This document shows positions 26,028 to 35,180 of a stretch of 64,000 bases of DNA, piece after piece. The notes under the pieces are model-generated. The model was not told where the DNA came from and searched no databases. It saw only the letters and a list, made by a program, of their open reading frames with translations. How positions within the stretch are numbered: the first letter of the stretch is position 1; every line of letters begins with the position of its first letter. Location of the stretch: contig NZ_CP041185.1 of the NCBI RefSeq assembly GCF_006517255.1, positions 620,001-684,000 on the forward strand, given 5' to 3'. Origin of the DNA: Janthinobacterium tructae (lineage in GTDB: Bacteria > Pseudomonadota > Gammaproteobacteria > Burkholderiales > Burkholderiaceae_D). The translations under genes and the position numbers were made by a program.

Positions 26028-28289
26028 ATGGACAAAATTCAAGATACGCTAGTGCAACTGGCGCCGTTGTTGCCAACCGACTTGCAAGAGCAGGCCCGCG
26101 AACTGGCTGCATCCAGGCTGGTGGCCAGTGCGCCGCTGCAATTGGTCGTGCTGGGCGGTTTTTCCGTTGGCAAGAGCAGTTTGTTAAATATGCTGATGGG
26201 CGAGGCCTTGCTGCATACGGCGCCGGAAGAAGCGACGGCGCTGCCGACGTTTATCGAGCACGGCGCTACGCTGTCGATGGCACTGGTGGGGCCGGATGGC
26301 AGTACCTTGCCGCTGGATCTCGATGGTTTTCGTCAGGCGACCTCGCAGGCGCCGGACGGTGCGGTCTGCGCCACGCTGGCGCTGCCGCTGGAATGGTTGC
26401 GCGATGTGACGGTGGTCGACTTGCCTGGTCTGGGCAGCGTGTCGGCGGCCCGCCAGGAATACACCGCGGCCCAGGTGCAGCAGGCTGACGCGGTGCTGTA
26501 TCTGCTTGAGCCGCGTGGGCCAACACGGCAGGATATGGAAGCATTGCGCATCGTGCGCCAGTACGGCAAGCGGGTAAAAGTCGTGGTCACGCGCTGGGAT
26601 ATGGTGGTGAACAGTGTGGCGCAAGGCGAGAAGGCGCCGGACCTGGGGCGCTGGTCAGAGCAGATCAAAGCTGAAACGGGTCTTTGCGTGGACTTGCAAT
26701 GCGTCAGCGTGCACGGACTGGGGCGCGAACAATTGTTGCAATTCGTGGCGCAATCGCGGCAAGAACTGTCCACAATCCGCTTGCAACGTTTCCGTTCGGA
26801 AATGCGACCGCTGCTGGAGAACGCGATGGGCAGCAATGTGCAGGCACAGCACGCCTACCAGTTGCGGTCGGAAGATGCCGTGCGCCGCGCGCATGCGGAG
26901 GTACTGGAGAAGAAGCAGCAACTGTATGTCATGAAGACCGAGCTGTATGCGCGCCAGAAAGAGGAGACCATACAGCTTGAGCGTGATGCGGATGATGCCG
27001 CCACACGCCGCCGGCAGGCGCTGCAGCGGCAATTGCAGCAGTTGCTGCAGGTGCAGGCGGACAGTGGCGTGGTAGTGGACTGGGAGCACTTTGGTCTGCA
27101 GGGCGGCGAGCAGTTGCGCGAAGCGCTCGCGGCGCTGGCCGTTGATTTCAGCTCGCGTTCGGTGGCTTATGGCGCATTGCAGCTGCCCGATGCACAGGTC
27201 AGCAGCTTCAACTTGCGCCTGCCCGTTCCCGTCGCGGTGGATGTCAGCACTTTTCTCGAGACGGGGAAATTGTTGCAGCTGCAGCAGGCCTTATCGGAAA
27301 AGCAGCAGCTCGTCCTGGCAACGGAAAACCAGCTGCAGGCCTTGCCCAGCGTCGACCTTGCTGCCGACGAGCTGCAGCTCCATACGCTGGCGCAGCAACG
27401 GCGATACGTGATCGAGGAGCCGCTGGCGCGCGTCATCGAGCGTACGGAGGGCAACGGCGGTGCGCAGTTGGGACGCTTTTTTGGCGAGATTGCCGATCTG
27501 GCATTGATATGTGTCAACCCTGCGACCGTTGGCGCCAAGGTAGGGGCATTGGTTGGCCAGGGTGTCAAGATTCGTAACGTGGTCGTCAAGGCCCAGCAGA
27601 TCAGCAAGATCGTCACGGAGACAACCAAAGTGGCGCAGGCGATCCGTACCGGCGATCCGCACCCGAACATTCCGCAACCCATATTGCAGAAACTGGGTGC
27701 GCTTGAGGTTCTTTCGCTCGCTTACTGGGGCGAGCGGATCGGCAATGCCTGTGGCGGTGCACCGAGCGAACGCAGCGTCGTCGATCCGCAGGCGCTGGCG
27801 GAGCAGCGGCGCGCAGTGGCCGAGCTGGATGCCGGACTGCAGCTCGCACGCAACGAATTGGTGCGCAAGGAACGTCTGGCCAGCGAGCGCGAGTTGACTG
27901 GTTGGGCGCTGGAGCAAAGCAACAAGGAAGCACTGCGCCTGCAGCAGGAAATCAGCGAACTGACCGTGCTGCTTGATGCACGCGCGGAACAGGCGCGGCA
28001 GGAAGCCCATGTGCAGCATCAGCGCACTGTCTTGCTGGCATTGGAGCGCGCTGTCGGCGATTGGCTGCGCAGCTACGAGCAGCAGGCGGCGGGCATGCAG
28101 CAATTGCTGATGGGCAAGGTGGATGCCTACTGGGCGCAGCATGTCGAATCGGCGCTCGCCGCCAGCCTGGAGCAGTTGCAGGTCCAGCTGGCACACCTCG
28201 ATGCGGCGCCGCAGGAACGCGCGCTGGCGCTCACACAGTTAGAGCGTGAAGCGCAAGGCATCGAGACGGCGATCGCGGCGCTGGCATGA
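26028..28289 (+). CDS. Dynamin-family GTPase B, large, with candidate membrane segment
   Basis: A 753-residue second dynamin-like GTPase. The P-loop is GGFSVGKSS (43-51), the switch region includes EEATALPTF, G3 is DLPGL (131-135) and G4 is TRWD (188-191). A helical stalk follows. Around residues 487-520 lies a hydrophobic stretch (IADLALICVNPATVGAKVGALV), which could be a membrane paddle as in bacterial dynamins. The C-terminal 170 residues are coiled coil. The start at 26028 has GAGG nine bases upstream, at the stop of GTPase A. It is not a close copy of GTPase A, so the pair may form a hetero-oligomer, as in other paired bacterial dynamins. Confidence 0.85.
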   Translation: MDKIQDTLVQLAPLLPTDLQEQARELAASRLVASAPLQLVVLGGFSVGKSSLLNMLMGEALLHTAPEEATALPTFIEHGATLSMALVGPDGSTLPLDLDGFRQATSQAPDGAVCATLALPLEWLRDVTVVDLPGLGSVSAARQEYTAAQVQQADAVLYLLEPRGPTRQDMEALRIVRQYGKRVKVVVTRWDMVVNSVAQGEKAPDLGRWSEQIKAETGLCVDLQCVSVHGLGREQLLQFVAQSRQELSTIRLQRFRSEMRPLLENAMGSNVQAQHAYQLRSEDAVRRAHAEVLEKKQQLYVMKTELYARQKEETIQLERDADDAATRRRQALQRQLQQLLQVQADSGVVVDWEHFGLQGGEQLREALAALAVDFSSRSVAYGALQLPDAQVSSFNLRLPVPVAVDVSTFLETGKLLQLQQALSEKQQLVLATENQLQALPSVDLAADELQLHTLAQQRRYVIEEPLARVIERTEGNGGAQLGRFFGEIADLALICVNPATVGAKVGALVGQGVKIRNVVVKAQQISKIVTETTKVAQAIRTGDPHPNIPQPILQKLGALEVLSLAYWGERIGNACGGAPSERSVVDPQALAEQRRAVAELDAGLQLARNELVRKERLASERELTGWALEQSNKEALRLQQEISELTVLLDARAEQARQEAHVQHQRTVLLALERAVGDWLRSYEQQAAGMQQLLMGKVDAYWAQHVESALAASLEQLQVQLAHLDAAPQERALALTQLEREAQGIETAIAALA

Positions 28290-29023
28290 GTGAGGTGGAC
28301 GAATCGCTGGCCGGTTTGCTGGCAATGGTCGCGCCCGTGCCCATGGAGCATTATGTGGAGCAATTGGCGCAGATGTCTGCCGGCAAACAGGGTATGGCGC
28401 AGCAATTGCGCGAATTGCAGCAACAAGTGCAGCGTCTTGAACGACTGCATGCGCCCAGCGCGCGCGAAATTGCGCAGGAAATCAGCACCGTCACGCGTAT
28501 CGCTGCACGCCGGCGCGCCGGTACCATGTCGGACGGTACGGCAGCCTGGCGCAAGATCGGGCCGGCAGGTGAACTGTTGCCACTGGCTAGTGAGGAATGG
28601 AGCGCGGCGCTCGATCAGGGCTACGAACTGATGTGGACGGTGAACACGCGTTTGCAGGGCGAGTGGCCACACCGTAGTGGCCGCTGTCAGTGGCGCACGG
28701 TGTTACAGCAACTGGCCATGCTCAACTACAACGGCTGGTGCGGACACCGCGACTGGCGCTTGCCCACGCTCGATGAGCTCAAGACCCTGTTACAAACCGG
28801 AGCGCCGTCGCTGCATGCAGGGACGGTGCAGCAAGATTTTTGCATCAGCAGCCAGTTCTTTCCCGACTTGCAAGGAGAGGCGGAGTACTGGTCGTCGAAC
28901 AGCGACCAGGAAAATGAGCAGCATATGCAGACGCTGAGTTTTTCGCAACGGACCGTCGGTACTTGCGGGCTTGGCGGTTATGCCCATCTGCGTTTAGTCC
29001 GGAGTGCACGTGGACATGGCTGA
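28286..29023 (+). CDS. DUF1566 (Lcl-type) protein
   Basis: A 245-residue protein. Residues 1-75 form a helical, coiled-coil-prone part (AQQLRELQQQVQRLERLHAP). Residues about 85-240 are a DUF1566/Lcl C-terminal domain, with WCGHRDWRLPTLDELKTLLQ, the diagnostic motif, YWSSNS and a final YAHLRLVRS. DUF1566 is a C-type-lectin-like fold common in surface proteins, but here there is no signal peptide, so it should act in the cytoplasm as a binding module. The ATGA overlap with GTPase B shows tight coupling. A second DUF1566-like segment is fused to the Hsp70-like protein at the end of the operon. Confidence 0.8.
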   Translation: MSEVDESLAGLLAMVAPVPMEHYVEQLAQMSAGKQGMAQQLRELQQQVQRLERLHAPSAREIAQEISTVTRIAARRRAGTMSDGTAAWRKIGPAGELLPLASEEWSAALDQGYELMWTVNTRLQGEWPHRSGRCQWRTVLQQLAMLNYNGWCGHRDWRLPTLDELKTLLQTGAPSLHAGTVQQDFCISSQFFPDLQGEAEYWSSNSDQENEQHMQTLSFSQRTVGTCGLGGYAHLRLVRSARGHG

Positions 29024-29753
29024 TGAAGCATTGTTGGATAATCTGAGCGCAGTTTTGCAAAATGATATTGCCAGTTTCGCCATGTCCGCCAATACCGCAG
29101 GCGCCTCGCGCGCGTTGCGGCGGCTCAATGCGGTGGCCTGCTACTTCCCGCCTTTCCTGGCGCTGCTGGTGGAGCCATGGCAGGAGCGTACGGATCCCGA
29201 GTTCGCGACGACGTTGCTGCACTGCGCGCGGGTCCATCTGTATGCGCGCGTGCTCGATGATGCTCTCGACGAAAATCTGCCCATCGACCGGCAGCATCTG
29301 CTGCGCATGCAACCGCTGTTCTGGCGTACGGTGTTCGCGCTCGGCGCGTGCTATCCGGCATTGCAGGAGCCTTGCGCCGCGCTGATTGCCGAAACGGTAC
29401 AGGCGGTGGCGCAAGATGATCGCCAGGCCAGGCCGAAGGATTGGGGGGCGAAAAATCACCACCTGCTGCTGGCACCGCTGCTTCTGTCTGGAAATAATGA
29501 TGCTTTTCGCGCGGCACAACCGGGATTGTCCGGTTTGATTGCCGTCGCGCAGGCATGCGAGGAGCGCGAACAGGGAGAGCTTGCCAGGCGGCACATGCCG
29601 GGTGCCGTCCTGGCCTGCCTGCCAGGCTGGCTCGACGCACAGGCAGTGGCATCGCTGGCGCGTCATGGCTGGCAGTCGGCGGCGCGGCGCTTGTTGCGGG
29701 ATGGACGCGGTTTACTGGACAGTCTTGAATATCAGTACACGGGATCAGTATGA
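29016..29753 (+). CDS. Helical protein with DDxxD motif, isoprenoid-synthase-like
   Basis: A 245-residue all-helical protein. The notable feature is LYARVLDDALDEN at about residues 75-87: a DDxxD sequence in a helix, as in the first metal-binding motif of class I isoprenoid diphosphate synthases and terpene synthases. Later CEEREQGELAR may or may not stand for a second acidic motif, and KNHHLLLAPLLL is unusual. The length is shorter than typical prenyl synthases (about 300). It may be a divergent prenyl transferase or a lipid-binding non-enzyme. The start could be ATG 29016, or GTG 29010 with GGAG five bases upstream. Overlaps both neighbours. Confidence 0.55.
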   Translation: MADEALLDNLSAVLQNDIASFAMSANTAGASRALRRLNAVACYFPPFLALLVEPWQERTDPEFATTLLHCARVHLYARVLDDALDENLPIDRQHLLRMQPLFWRTVFALGACYPALQEPCAALIAETVQAVAQDDRQARPKDWGAKNHHLLLAPLLLSGNNDAFRAAQPGLSGLIAVAQACEEREQGELARRHMPGAVLACLPGWLDAQAVASLARHGWQSAARRLLRDGRGLLDSLEYQYTGSV

Positions 29754-31255
29754 ATGCATCAAAAACACAGCCTGGCACGCTGCATGAAGCCATGGCGGCG
29801 TTTGCCTCGCAGATGACGGGCTGGCATGGCATCTGCGATGGCAGTCTGACGGCACGCATCGTGGGGGAGTTTTCCGCCGGAAAAACACGGCTGGTCAATG
29901 AATTGCTGGGGGATATGGTGCCACAGGCATTGAAACCCATCAGCTCGCGCGAAGTGCAAACCCGCTTGCCACTGGAAGTGACGTATGGCGCGCAGGCGGC
30001 GCTGCATCTGGTCGAGCGGGAGTGCGATACGGACCAAGCCACTGTCGTCAAGGCGCTGGCACATTTTCCCCAGCGTGGGGAAATCCTTGCCGCCGACTAT
30101 GCGCCGCAGCGTTTCCGCCTGCGCCTGTCCTTGCCCATGCAGCAACTTGTCTTGCCTGAAGGCGATGGTTACATGGAAGGCAATGCACCCAAGCGTCTGT
30201 TCCTGATCGACATGCCAGGCTGGAATTCGAGCGAGGACACGCTGGCGGAGCAGCCTGCTGAGCTCATGCTCGCGGGAGACAATAATCTTGCGCTGGTGTA
30301 CGTGGTCAGCGCCATGCGCCTTGAAAGCAGTGTCAATAGACAGCGGCTGCACGATTTCCTGGAGGCATTGAACGACGCTTATTTCCTCGGACAGAGCCAA
30401 TTGCTGATGGTGATGACGCATTGCCCGGAAGAGGACCAGCAGCGCCTGCGTGCGCTGGCTGCGTGCCTGGTCAGCGATATATGGACGAAGTTGGGGCTCG
30501 ATCCGGATGAGTTGGAACTGACAGTGCTCTGCGTGGAATTTGACAGCATGGATGCGTTGCAGTTGCAAGCCTTTCGTGCCCGCTTCTGGCAATGCCTGCT
30601 GGCGCCGCTGGGGCAGGTAGCGGACCCAGGTCATCCCTGGCAAAGCCGCATGCGTGCCTGGCCGGAGGCGTGGCAACTGGCGCCCAGAGTCGCCGCTTCC
30701 CATCGTGTGCTGGTGGCCGTGCGCGGCATGCTGGCTGGCATCTGCGACCAGGGAGTATTTTTGCCTGGCATGAACATGCGGCGCCTGGATGGGGCCGAGC
30801 AGGAGGAAATACAGAGCACATTGTTCCGGATGTGGAGCAAGCGAGCGCGCGTCAAGGAGTGGAATTCCTTGCTGGAAACATCTGAAGACTTGTTGCTGGC
30901 CGCCGACCATCCACTGGCGGCGTGGTGGAATCTGTTTTGGGTCAGCCAGACGAACAGTTTGCTCGATGCCGTCCACGACCTGATGCGCGGAGCTACCCAG
31001 GCGCTCGAAGACGTCAGCGCGCAGACCGTTGATCTGGAGGCACACCTGGCCCAGCGCTTGCGCACCTTGCATGCGGCGGCCAGCATGCTCGCCACTGGCA
31101 GTTTTGCGCGCCTCGTCGACGCCGTGCATGCCGCTGGCGAGCTACCGGCCGAACGCTTGCTTGCAAGCCTGTTCAGCCTGGCCACCGTGCAGACATACTA
31201 TGAAAGCCAATGTGGTAAGTTGCTGCAGAAGCAACTGCAGGAGGAAACGCCATGA
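29750..31255 (+). CDS. Dynamin-like GTPase C
   Basis: A 501-residue third P-loop GTPase in the operon. The Walker A motif is GEFSAGKT (39-46), followed by a switch threonine candidate in ISSREVQT, and G3 is DMPGW (154-158). A G4-like MTHCPEED follows LLMV. The C-terminal half is helical (AHLAQRLRTLHAAASMLAT). It is shorter than GTPases A and B and lacks long coiled coils. The ATGA overlap with the preceding gene and the following one indicates a single translational unit. Probably a regulator or partner of the two large dynamins; this is inferred. Confidence 0.75.
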   Translation: MNASKTQPGTLHEAMAAFASQMTGWHGICDGSLTARIVGEFSAGKTRLVNELLGDMVPQALKPISSREVQTRLPLEVTYGAQAALHLVERECDTDQATVVKALAHFPQRGEILAADYAPQRFRLRLSLPMQQLVLPEGDGYMEGNAPKRLFLIDMPGWNSSEDTLAEQPAELMLAGDNNLALVYVVSAMRLESSVNRQRLHDFLEALNDAYFLGQSQLLMVMTHCPEEDQQRLRALAACLVSDIWTKLGLDPDELELTVLCVEFDSMDALQLQAFRARFWQCLLAPLGQVADPGHPWQSRMRAWPEAWQLAPRVAASHRVLVAVRGMLAGICDQGVFLPGMNMRRLDGAEQEEIQSTLFRMWSKRARVKEWNSLLETSEDLLLAADHPLAAWWNLFWVSQTNSLLDAVHDLMRGATQALEDVSAQTVDLEAHLAQRLRTLHAAASMLATGSFARLVDAVHAAGELPAERLLASLFSLATVQTYYESQCGKLLQKQLQEETP

Positions 31256-31740
31256 CGGATGAGTATGAGCTGAACTTGTTGCGGGACTTTACGCTGGAGC
31301 AATCCTCTCCCGAGGTTCTCAGCGAGTATCTGGAACGCCTGGCGCACAGCGCGGTACAGGACCGCCTGGGCGAGTCCGAGGAGCAACTGACGATGCTGCG
31401 CACCGAAATCGCCATTCTTGCGCAAGAAAAAGCTGCGCTGGAAGAGGCATTGCACCTGCTGCGCATGCCTGCCATAGAACCTCTGCTGGTTTTTCTACCT
31501 GCGATTTTCCGCAATTTCTGGGGTGTCGTGCGCCCGGACGAAGTGGCCATGATGGCGATGACATGCCAGACCATTACCATACCGTCTCCGTATCCCGACC
31601 CTTCGCCCGAAACCGTGTTGTTCATGAAGCGGCGCTTGCAGTCGATGCCGCAAGATGAGCGTGACGCGATCCTGAATTTTTGCCGCAACTTGCCGCACCG
31701 CTTGCAAATCAGAGCTGAAATGCGCGGATTTTTCTCATAA
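31252..31740 (+). CDS. Small coiled-coil protein of the dynamin-Hsp70 operon
   Basis: A 162-residue protein that I cannot assign. Residues about 15-70 are an amphipathic helix or coiled coil (LGESEEQLTMLRTEIAILAQ), then comes a hydrophobic stretch LLVFLPAIFRNFWGVV (about 77-92) that could touch membrane, then a proline-rich turn (TIPSPYPDPSPE) and a basic helical tail. Its start overlaps the stop of GTPase C (ATGA), and its stop overlaps the next start (TAATG). It may link the GTPases to the Hsp70-like protein. Confidence 0.65.
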   Translation: MTDEYELNLLRDFTLEQSSPEVLSEYLERLAHSAVQDRLGESEEQLTMLRTEIAILAQEKAALEEALHLLRMPAIEPLLVFLPAIFRNFWGVVRPDEVAMMAMTCQTITIPSPYPDPSPETVLFMKRRLQSMPQDERDAILNFCRNLPHRLQIRAEMRGFFS

Positions 31741-34403
31741 TGGAACAGGCACGTCAATCCCTCATGAACACTCTGAATGCAGTGCTGCAACAACTGATAA
31801 AAAATAAGAATGAGAATGTCGAGATGCAAATGAATACGGGTGATAGCAAGGCTGACTACCACCGCGACAAGCTGGCGGAGCAGGCGGCGAAACTGTCGGG
31901 AAAAGCCTTCTGGGTGGTCTGTGCCAATGGTGCGGAGAGCATGTTTTACGATGCCAGCACGCGCCTCTTGTGGAATGCCCAGCCGGATCTGCGCCGATGG
32001 AGCGGGGCGCAGGAAGCGACTGTTGGGATTGCCAAGAAGAAAATCGGAAACATCGGTTCCTGGCGCGTCCCGACGGAGCAGGAACTGCTGGAATTTCACA
32101 ATGCGCCAGCCTGTCCTGGCAAGGCGGCTCCCTTTGATTTCTTCCTGCACCGCAGCCCCTGGCTGAATGTCAAGGGAACGGTGGCGGTCGGCACGGTTGC
32201 TGGCGATGGCGTCGCAGAAGGCAATGCGCGCCTGATCGAAGTCAATGATCTTGTCGGAGAAGCAAGCTACCCTGAGTTCATCGAGCAGTGTGTCCAGCGC
32301 GGCTGGTCTCTGTTTGATGCGGGGGACATGCGTGCCATCGACCTGCTGGCGCCGTTGCGCGCCGCCGTGCCGTTGCGTTTGCAGTGGCGCGATATCGATT
32401 ATCGCGGCATGCGCCTGCCGATGCTGGAAGACACGCAATTCGACGATGCCGCCAAGGGCATGTGGGAAGCCTGGGGCATGGATGCGGATACTTTGCGCGC
32501 GGAAGCGGTGCGTGCGCGTAATCCGGCCGAAGATGTGCGCGATTGGGACGTCGCCATCGATTTTGGCACCAGCAGTACGGTGGTGGCGATCAACGAACAT
32601 GGCAAGCGCAAACTGCTGCGCGTCGGTGTCGGCAATTTCCTGGACCAGGAAGAGGCCAGCAATTATGAGAATCCCACGATGCTGGAGTTCCTGGACTGGA
32701 CCGGCTTGATGCGCGTCTGGCAAAACTGCGCTTATCGCCCGGATGTGGACTGGGAGCACGTGCGTTGTTCGCATGCAGCCTTGCAGGATTTCCTGTCCAG
32801 CGATAAGTCGCACCAGATGATTGGCAGTTTGCTGATGCATATCAAGCAATGGGTGCTTGACGCAGAAGCGGGAAAGCGTGTCTTCATCACCGACGGCCGC
32901 CAGGTCGAACGTGAATTGCTGGCGCCCTCCGTGCGCAATCCAGTACGGGGCATGCCGCTCGAGCTGTATGCCGGCGACGATTTCGACCCGGTCGAGTTGT
33001 ATGCATGGTTTATTGGCATGAATATCAACTGGCGTGGGCGGGGTTTGTTTTTACGCTATTGCATGACGTTTCCCGTCGACTATCCGCAACTGGTGAAGGA
33101 CAAGATCCTGGCCTCCTTCCGCCGCGGCCTGCAGCGCAGCCTGCCATCGACCCTCCTGACGGCGCCCGAGTTTCAGAACTTCCGAGTTGACGAAGTGGCT
33201 TCCGAGCCGGCTGCGTACGCGGCGGCGGCCTTGCCAAGCCTGGGAGTATTGCCGACAAGGGAAGGTGTGGCGTATAGCGTGTTCGATTTTGGCGGAGGTA
33301 GCAGCGATTTTGATTTTGGCCACTACCGCTTGCCGGCCGAACATGAAGATCCGGACCTCGAGCAGATCCTGGAGCGTCATGGCGCCGCGGGCGACCGCTA
33401 TCTTGGCGGCGAGAACTTGTTGGCAAACCTGGCCTATCGTGTCTTCCAGGATAATCTGGCGGCGTGCCTGGAACTGGGTGCCGTGTTTACCCGGCCTCTC
33501 GATGCCGATGCTTTCCCTGGCCATGAGCGTATCGTCGAGCAGGGCCGCTATGCCCGCACGAATACATTGGTGCTCATCAGCATATTGCGCCCCTTGTGGG
33601 AAACAGGGCGCATGGAGACGCAGTGTCCGACCGTCCCCCTGTTTGACCGTAGCGGCAAGCGTAGCGCGCTGCAGTTGAAAATTGCGAAGTCGGCGCTACT
33701 CGATTATCTGGAGCAGCGTATCGGCCAGGGTGTGCTGGCCTTTTGTGTCGCCATGCAAAAAGCATATCAGGATGCCGTGCCCGACCATGTGCATGTGTTG
33801 CTGGCTGGAAATTCGAGCCTGTGCCGGCAGATTTCCGGCTATTTTGGGCTGGACGACGAGGACGCCGGCAAATCGCTGCATGCGAAAATGCAAGCATATA
33901 TGGCGCAGGTATTTGGCGAAAAAGTCCCCGGGTTGACCGTGCATCCGGCCCTGGCGAGCAATCCGAAGGACCTGTTTCAACCCACCGCCAAAACCGGCGT
34001 TGCCTTGGGCCTGTTGCGCCTGTGTGACGGTGGCGTGGCCGCCGTGGTTGACCATTCTCGTGGCGAGGCGCCGTTTGCCTATTACGTGGGACGTATTCGG
34101 CAAGACAAATTTCAGCCAGTGCTCATGCAGGGACATGCTTATGGAGAATGGGTGGAGCTGGGGCGGCCACGTGCCGGGGTGTTTAAACTGAGTTACAGCC
34201 AGTCGCCGTTGGCCTACACGGGAGAGATGGCAGAGGGGGCACACGGATTATTGCAGATGCGCCTTGAGTTTGCGGGCATTGCTGATGGCCAGCGTGTGTT
34301 TGCGCGTGCCATCGAGCCCGCCGTCATCGACATCTGCACCGCTGCCGGCTTGTCGGACATCGATGCGGCACTGGAGGCGCGGCGTATTGTGTTAAAACAA
34401 TAG
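31740..34403 (+). CDS. DUF1566-like / Hsp70-actin-fold ATPase fusion
   Basis: An 887-residue protein with two parts. Residues about 57-125 look like a DUF1566/Lcl segment (MFYDASTRLLWNA, GSWRVPTEQELLEF). From about 268 there is an Hsp70/actin-type ATPase: phosphate-1 VAIDFGTSSTVVAINEHG (about 271-288), phosphate-2 VFDFGGGSSDFDF (514-526), and an adenosine-type VHVLLAGNSSL (about 684). The C-terminal third lacks a typical DnaK substrate-binding domain. It resembles the large SrfB-like and other divergent Hsp70 proteins. Such ATPases often drive assembly or disassembly. It ends the seven-gene operon, starting at a TAATG overlap. Confidence 0.8.
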   Translation: MEQARQSLMNTLNAVLQQLIKNKNENVEMQMNTGDSKADYHRDKLAEQAAKLSGKAFWVVCANGAESMFYDASTRLLWNAQPDLRRWSGAQEATVGIAKKKIGNIGSWRVPTEQELLEFHNAPACPGKAAPFDFFLHRSPWLNVKGTVAVGTVAGDGVAEGNARLIEVNDLVGEASYPEFIEQCVQRGWSLFDAGDMRAIDLLAPLRAAVPLRLQWRDIDYRGMRLPMLEDTQFDDAAKGMWEAWGMDADTLRAEAVRARNPAEDVRDWDVAIDFGTSSTVVAINEHGKRKLLRVGVGNFLDQEEASNYENPTMLEFLDWTGLMRVWQNCAYRPDVDWEHVRCSHAALQDFLSSDKSHQMIGSLLMHIKQWVLDAEAGKRVFITDGRQVERELLAPSVRNPVRGMPLELYAGDDFDPVELYAWFIGMNINWRGRGLFLRYCMTFPVDYPQLVKDKILASFRRGLQRSLPSTLLTAPEFQNFRVDEVASEPAAYAAAALPSLGVLPTREGVAYSVFDFGGGSSDFDFGHYRLPAEHEDPDLEQILERHGAAGDRYLGGENLLANLAYRVFQDNLAACLELGAVFTRPLDADAFPGHERIVEQGRYARTNTLVLISILRPLWETGRMETQCPTVPLFDRSGKRSALQLKIAKSALLDYLEQRIGQGVLAFCVAMQKAYQDAVPDHVHVLLAGNSSLCRQISGYFGLDDEDAGKSLHAKMQAYMAQVFGEKVPGLTVHPALASNPKDLFQPTAKTGVALGLLRLCDGGVAAVVDHSRGEAPFAYYVGRIRQDKFQPVLMQGHAYGEWVELGRPRAGVFKLSYSQSPLAYTGEMAEGAHGLLQMRLEFAGIADGQRVFARAIEPAVIDICTAAGLSDIDAALEARRIVLKQ

Positions 34404-34711
34404 TCCGATACGGCACGAATGGCTGGCGACTGCCGCGAACCTGCTGATCGGCAGACGAAGTGGCCGTTATCGGGCCTGACCCTGCTGCCGTATTTCACTG
34501 GGCAGCGCGACCACTTGCCGGTACTGGTGGCCATCGCCATCAGCCTGCTGCTGTCGCCGCCGGGGTTGTTGTAGAACAAGGCCAACAGCATGGTGTCATC
34601 CTTGCTGGCGAATCTGCATGGCTCGCGGGCCTTGCTGCTTGCCGGGCGCCGGAAGCAGGGTACAGTAGTGTCCTGGCGTTTTTCCTTGTTCCCTTTGAGA
34701 AAGCAAAGTAT
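34404..34711. other. Gap after the dynamin-Hsp70 operon
   Basis: These 308 bases are GC-rich and hold no convincing gene. A 51-codon frame at 34419-34574 ends in a hydrophobic stretch, LPVLVAIAISLLLSPPGLL, that recalls the end of a membrane protein; it could be a small membrane protein, a gene remnant or chance. No terminator hairpin with a T-run was found. Confidence 0.35.
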
Positions 34712-35158
34712 ATGTCCCGTCTTCCCGCCCCGCACTTCGCCGAGAAAGTCCAAGCCAGTTTTGCGCTGCAGAACGCCATGACCCTGATCCAGGCCAGCCT
34801 GCCCGTGGTGGCGCACGGCAGCACGGAAATTCACGTGCCGCACTGGAGCGGCATCGAGCAGCAGCACGGCTTCGTGCATGGCGGCGTGGTGGGCATGATC
34901 GCGGACTCGGCCGCCGGCTACGCGGCCATGACCATGGTGCCGGATGGCGCGTCCGTGCTGACGGTGGAATACAAGATGAATCTGCTGGCGCCCGCCGATG
35001 GCGAGAAACTGATCGCGCGCGGCAAGGTAGTGCGCCCGGGCCGCACCCTGATCGTCACGCAGGCCGAAGTGTTCGCCGTGCGCGATGGCAAGGAAACACT
35101 GTGCGCGCTGATGCAGCAGACCATCATGGTGATGCACGGCAAGGCGGAAAAAACCTGA
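34712..35158 (+). CDS. PaaI-family thioesterase
   Basis: A 148-residue hotdog-fold protein. The motif GFVHGGVVGMIADSAAGYAAM carries the HGG turn and the acidic residue in ADSAAG of PaaI-type acyl-CoA thioesterases, followed by VLTVEYKMNLLAPADGE and GKVVRPGRTLIVTQAEVF. It should hydrolyse an acyl- or phenylacetyl-CoA; the substrate is unknown. Separate transcription unit from the dynamin operon, starting 309 bases later. Confidence 0.88.
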   Translation: MSRLPAPHFAEKVQASFALQNAMTLIQASLPVVAHGSTEIHVPHWSGIEQQHGFVHGGVVGMIADSAAGYAAMTMVPDGASVLTVEYKMNLLAPADGEKLIARGKVVRPGRTLIVTQAEVFAVRDGKETLCALMQQTIMVMHGKAEKT

Positions 35159-35180
35159 GCCGTGCACCGGGCCACGGCGT

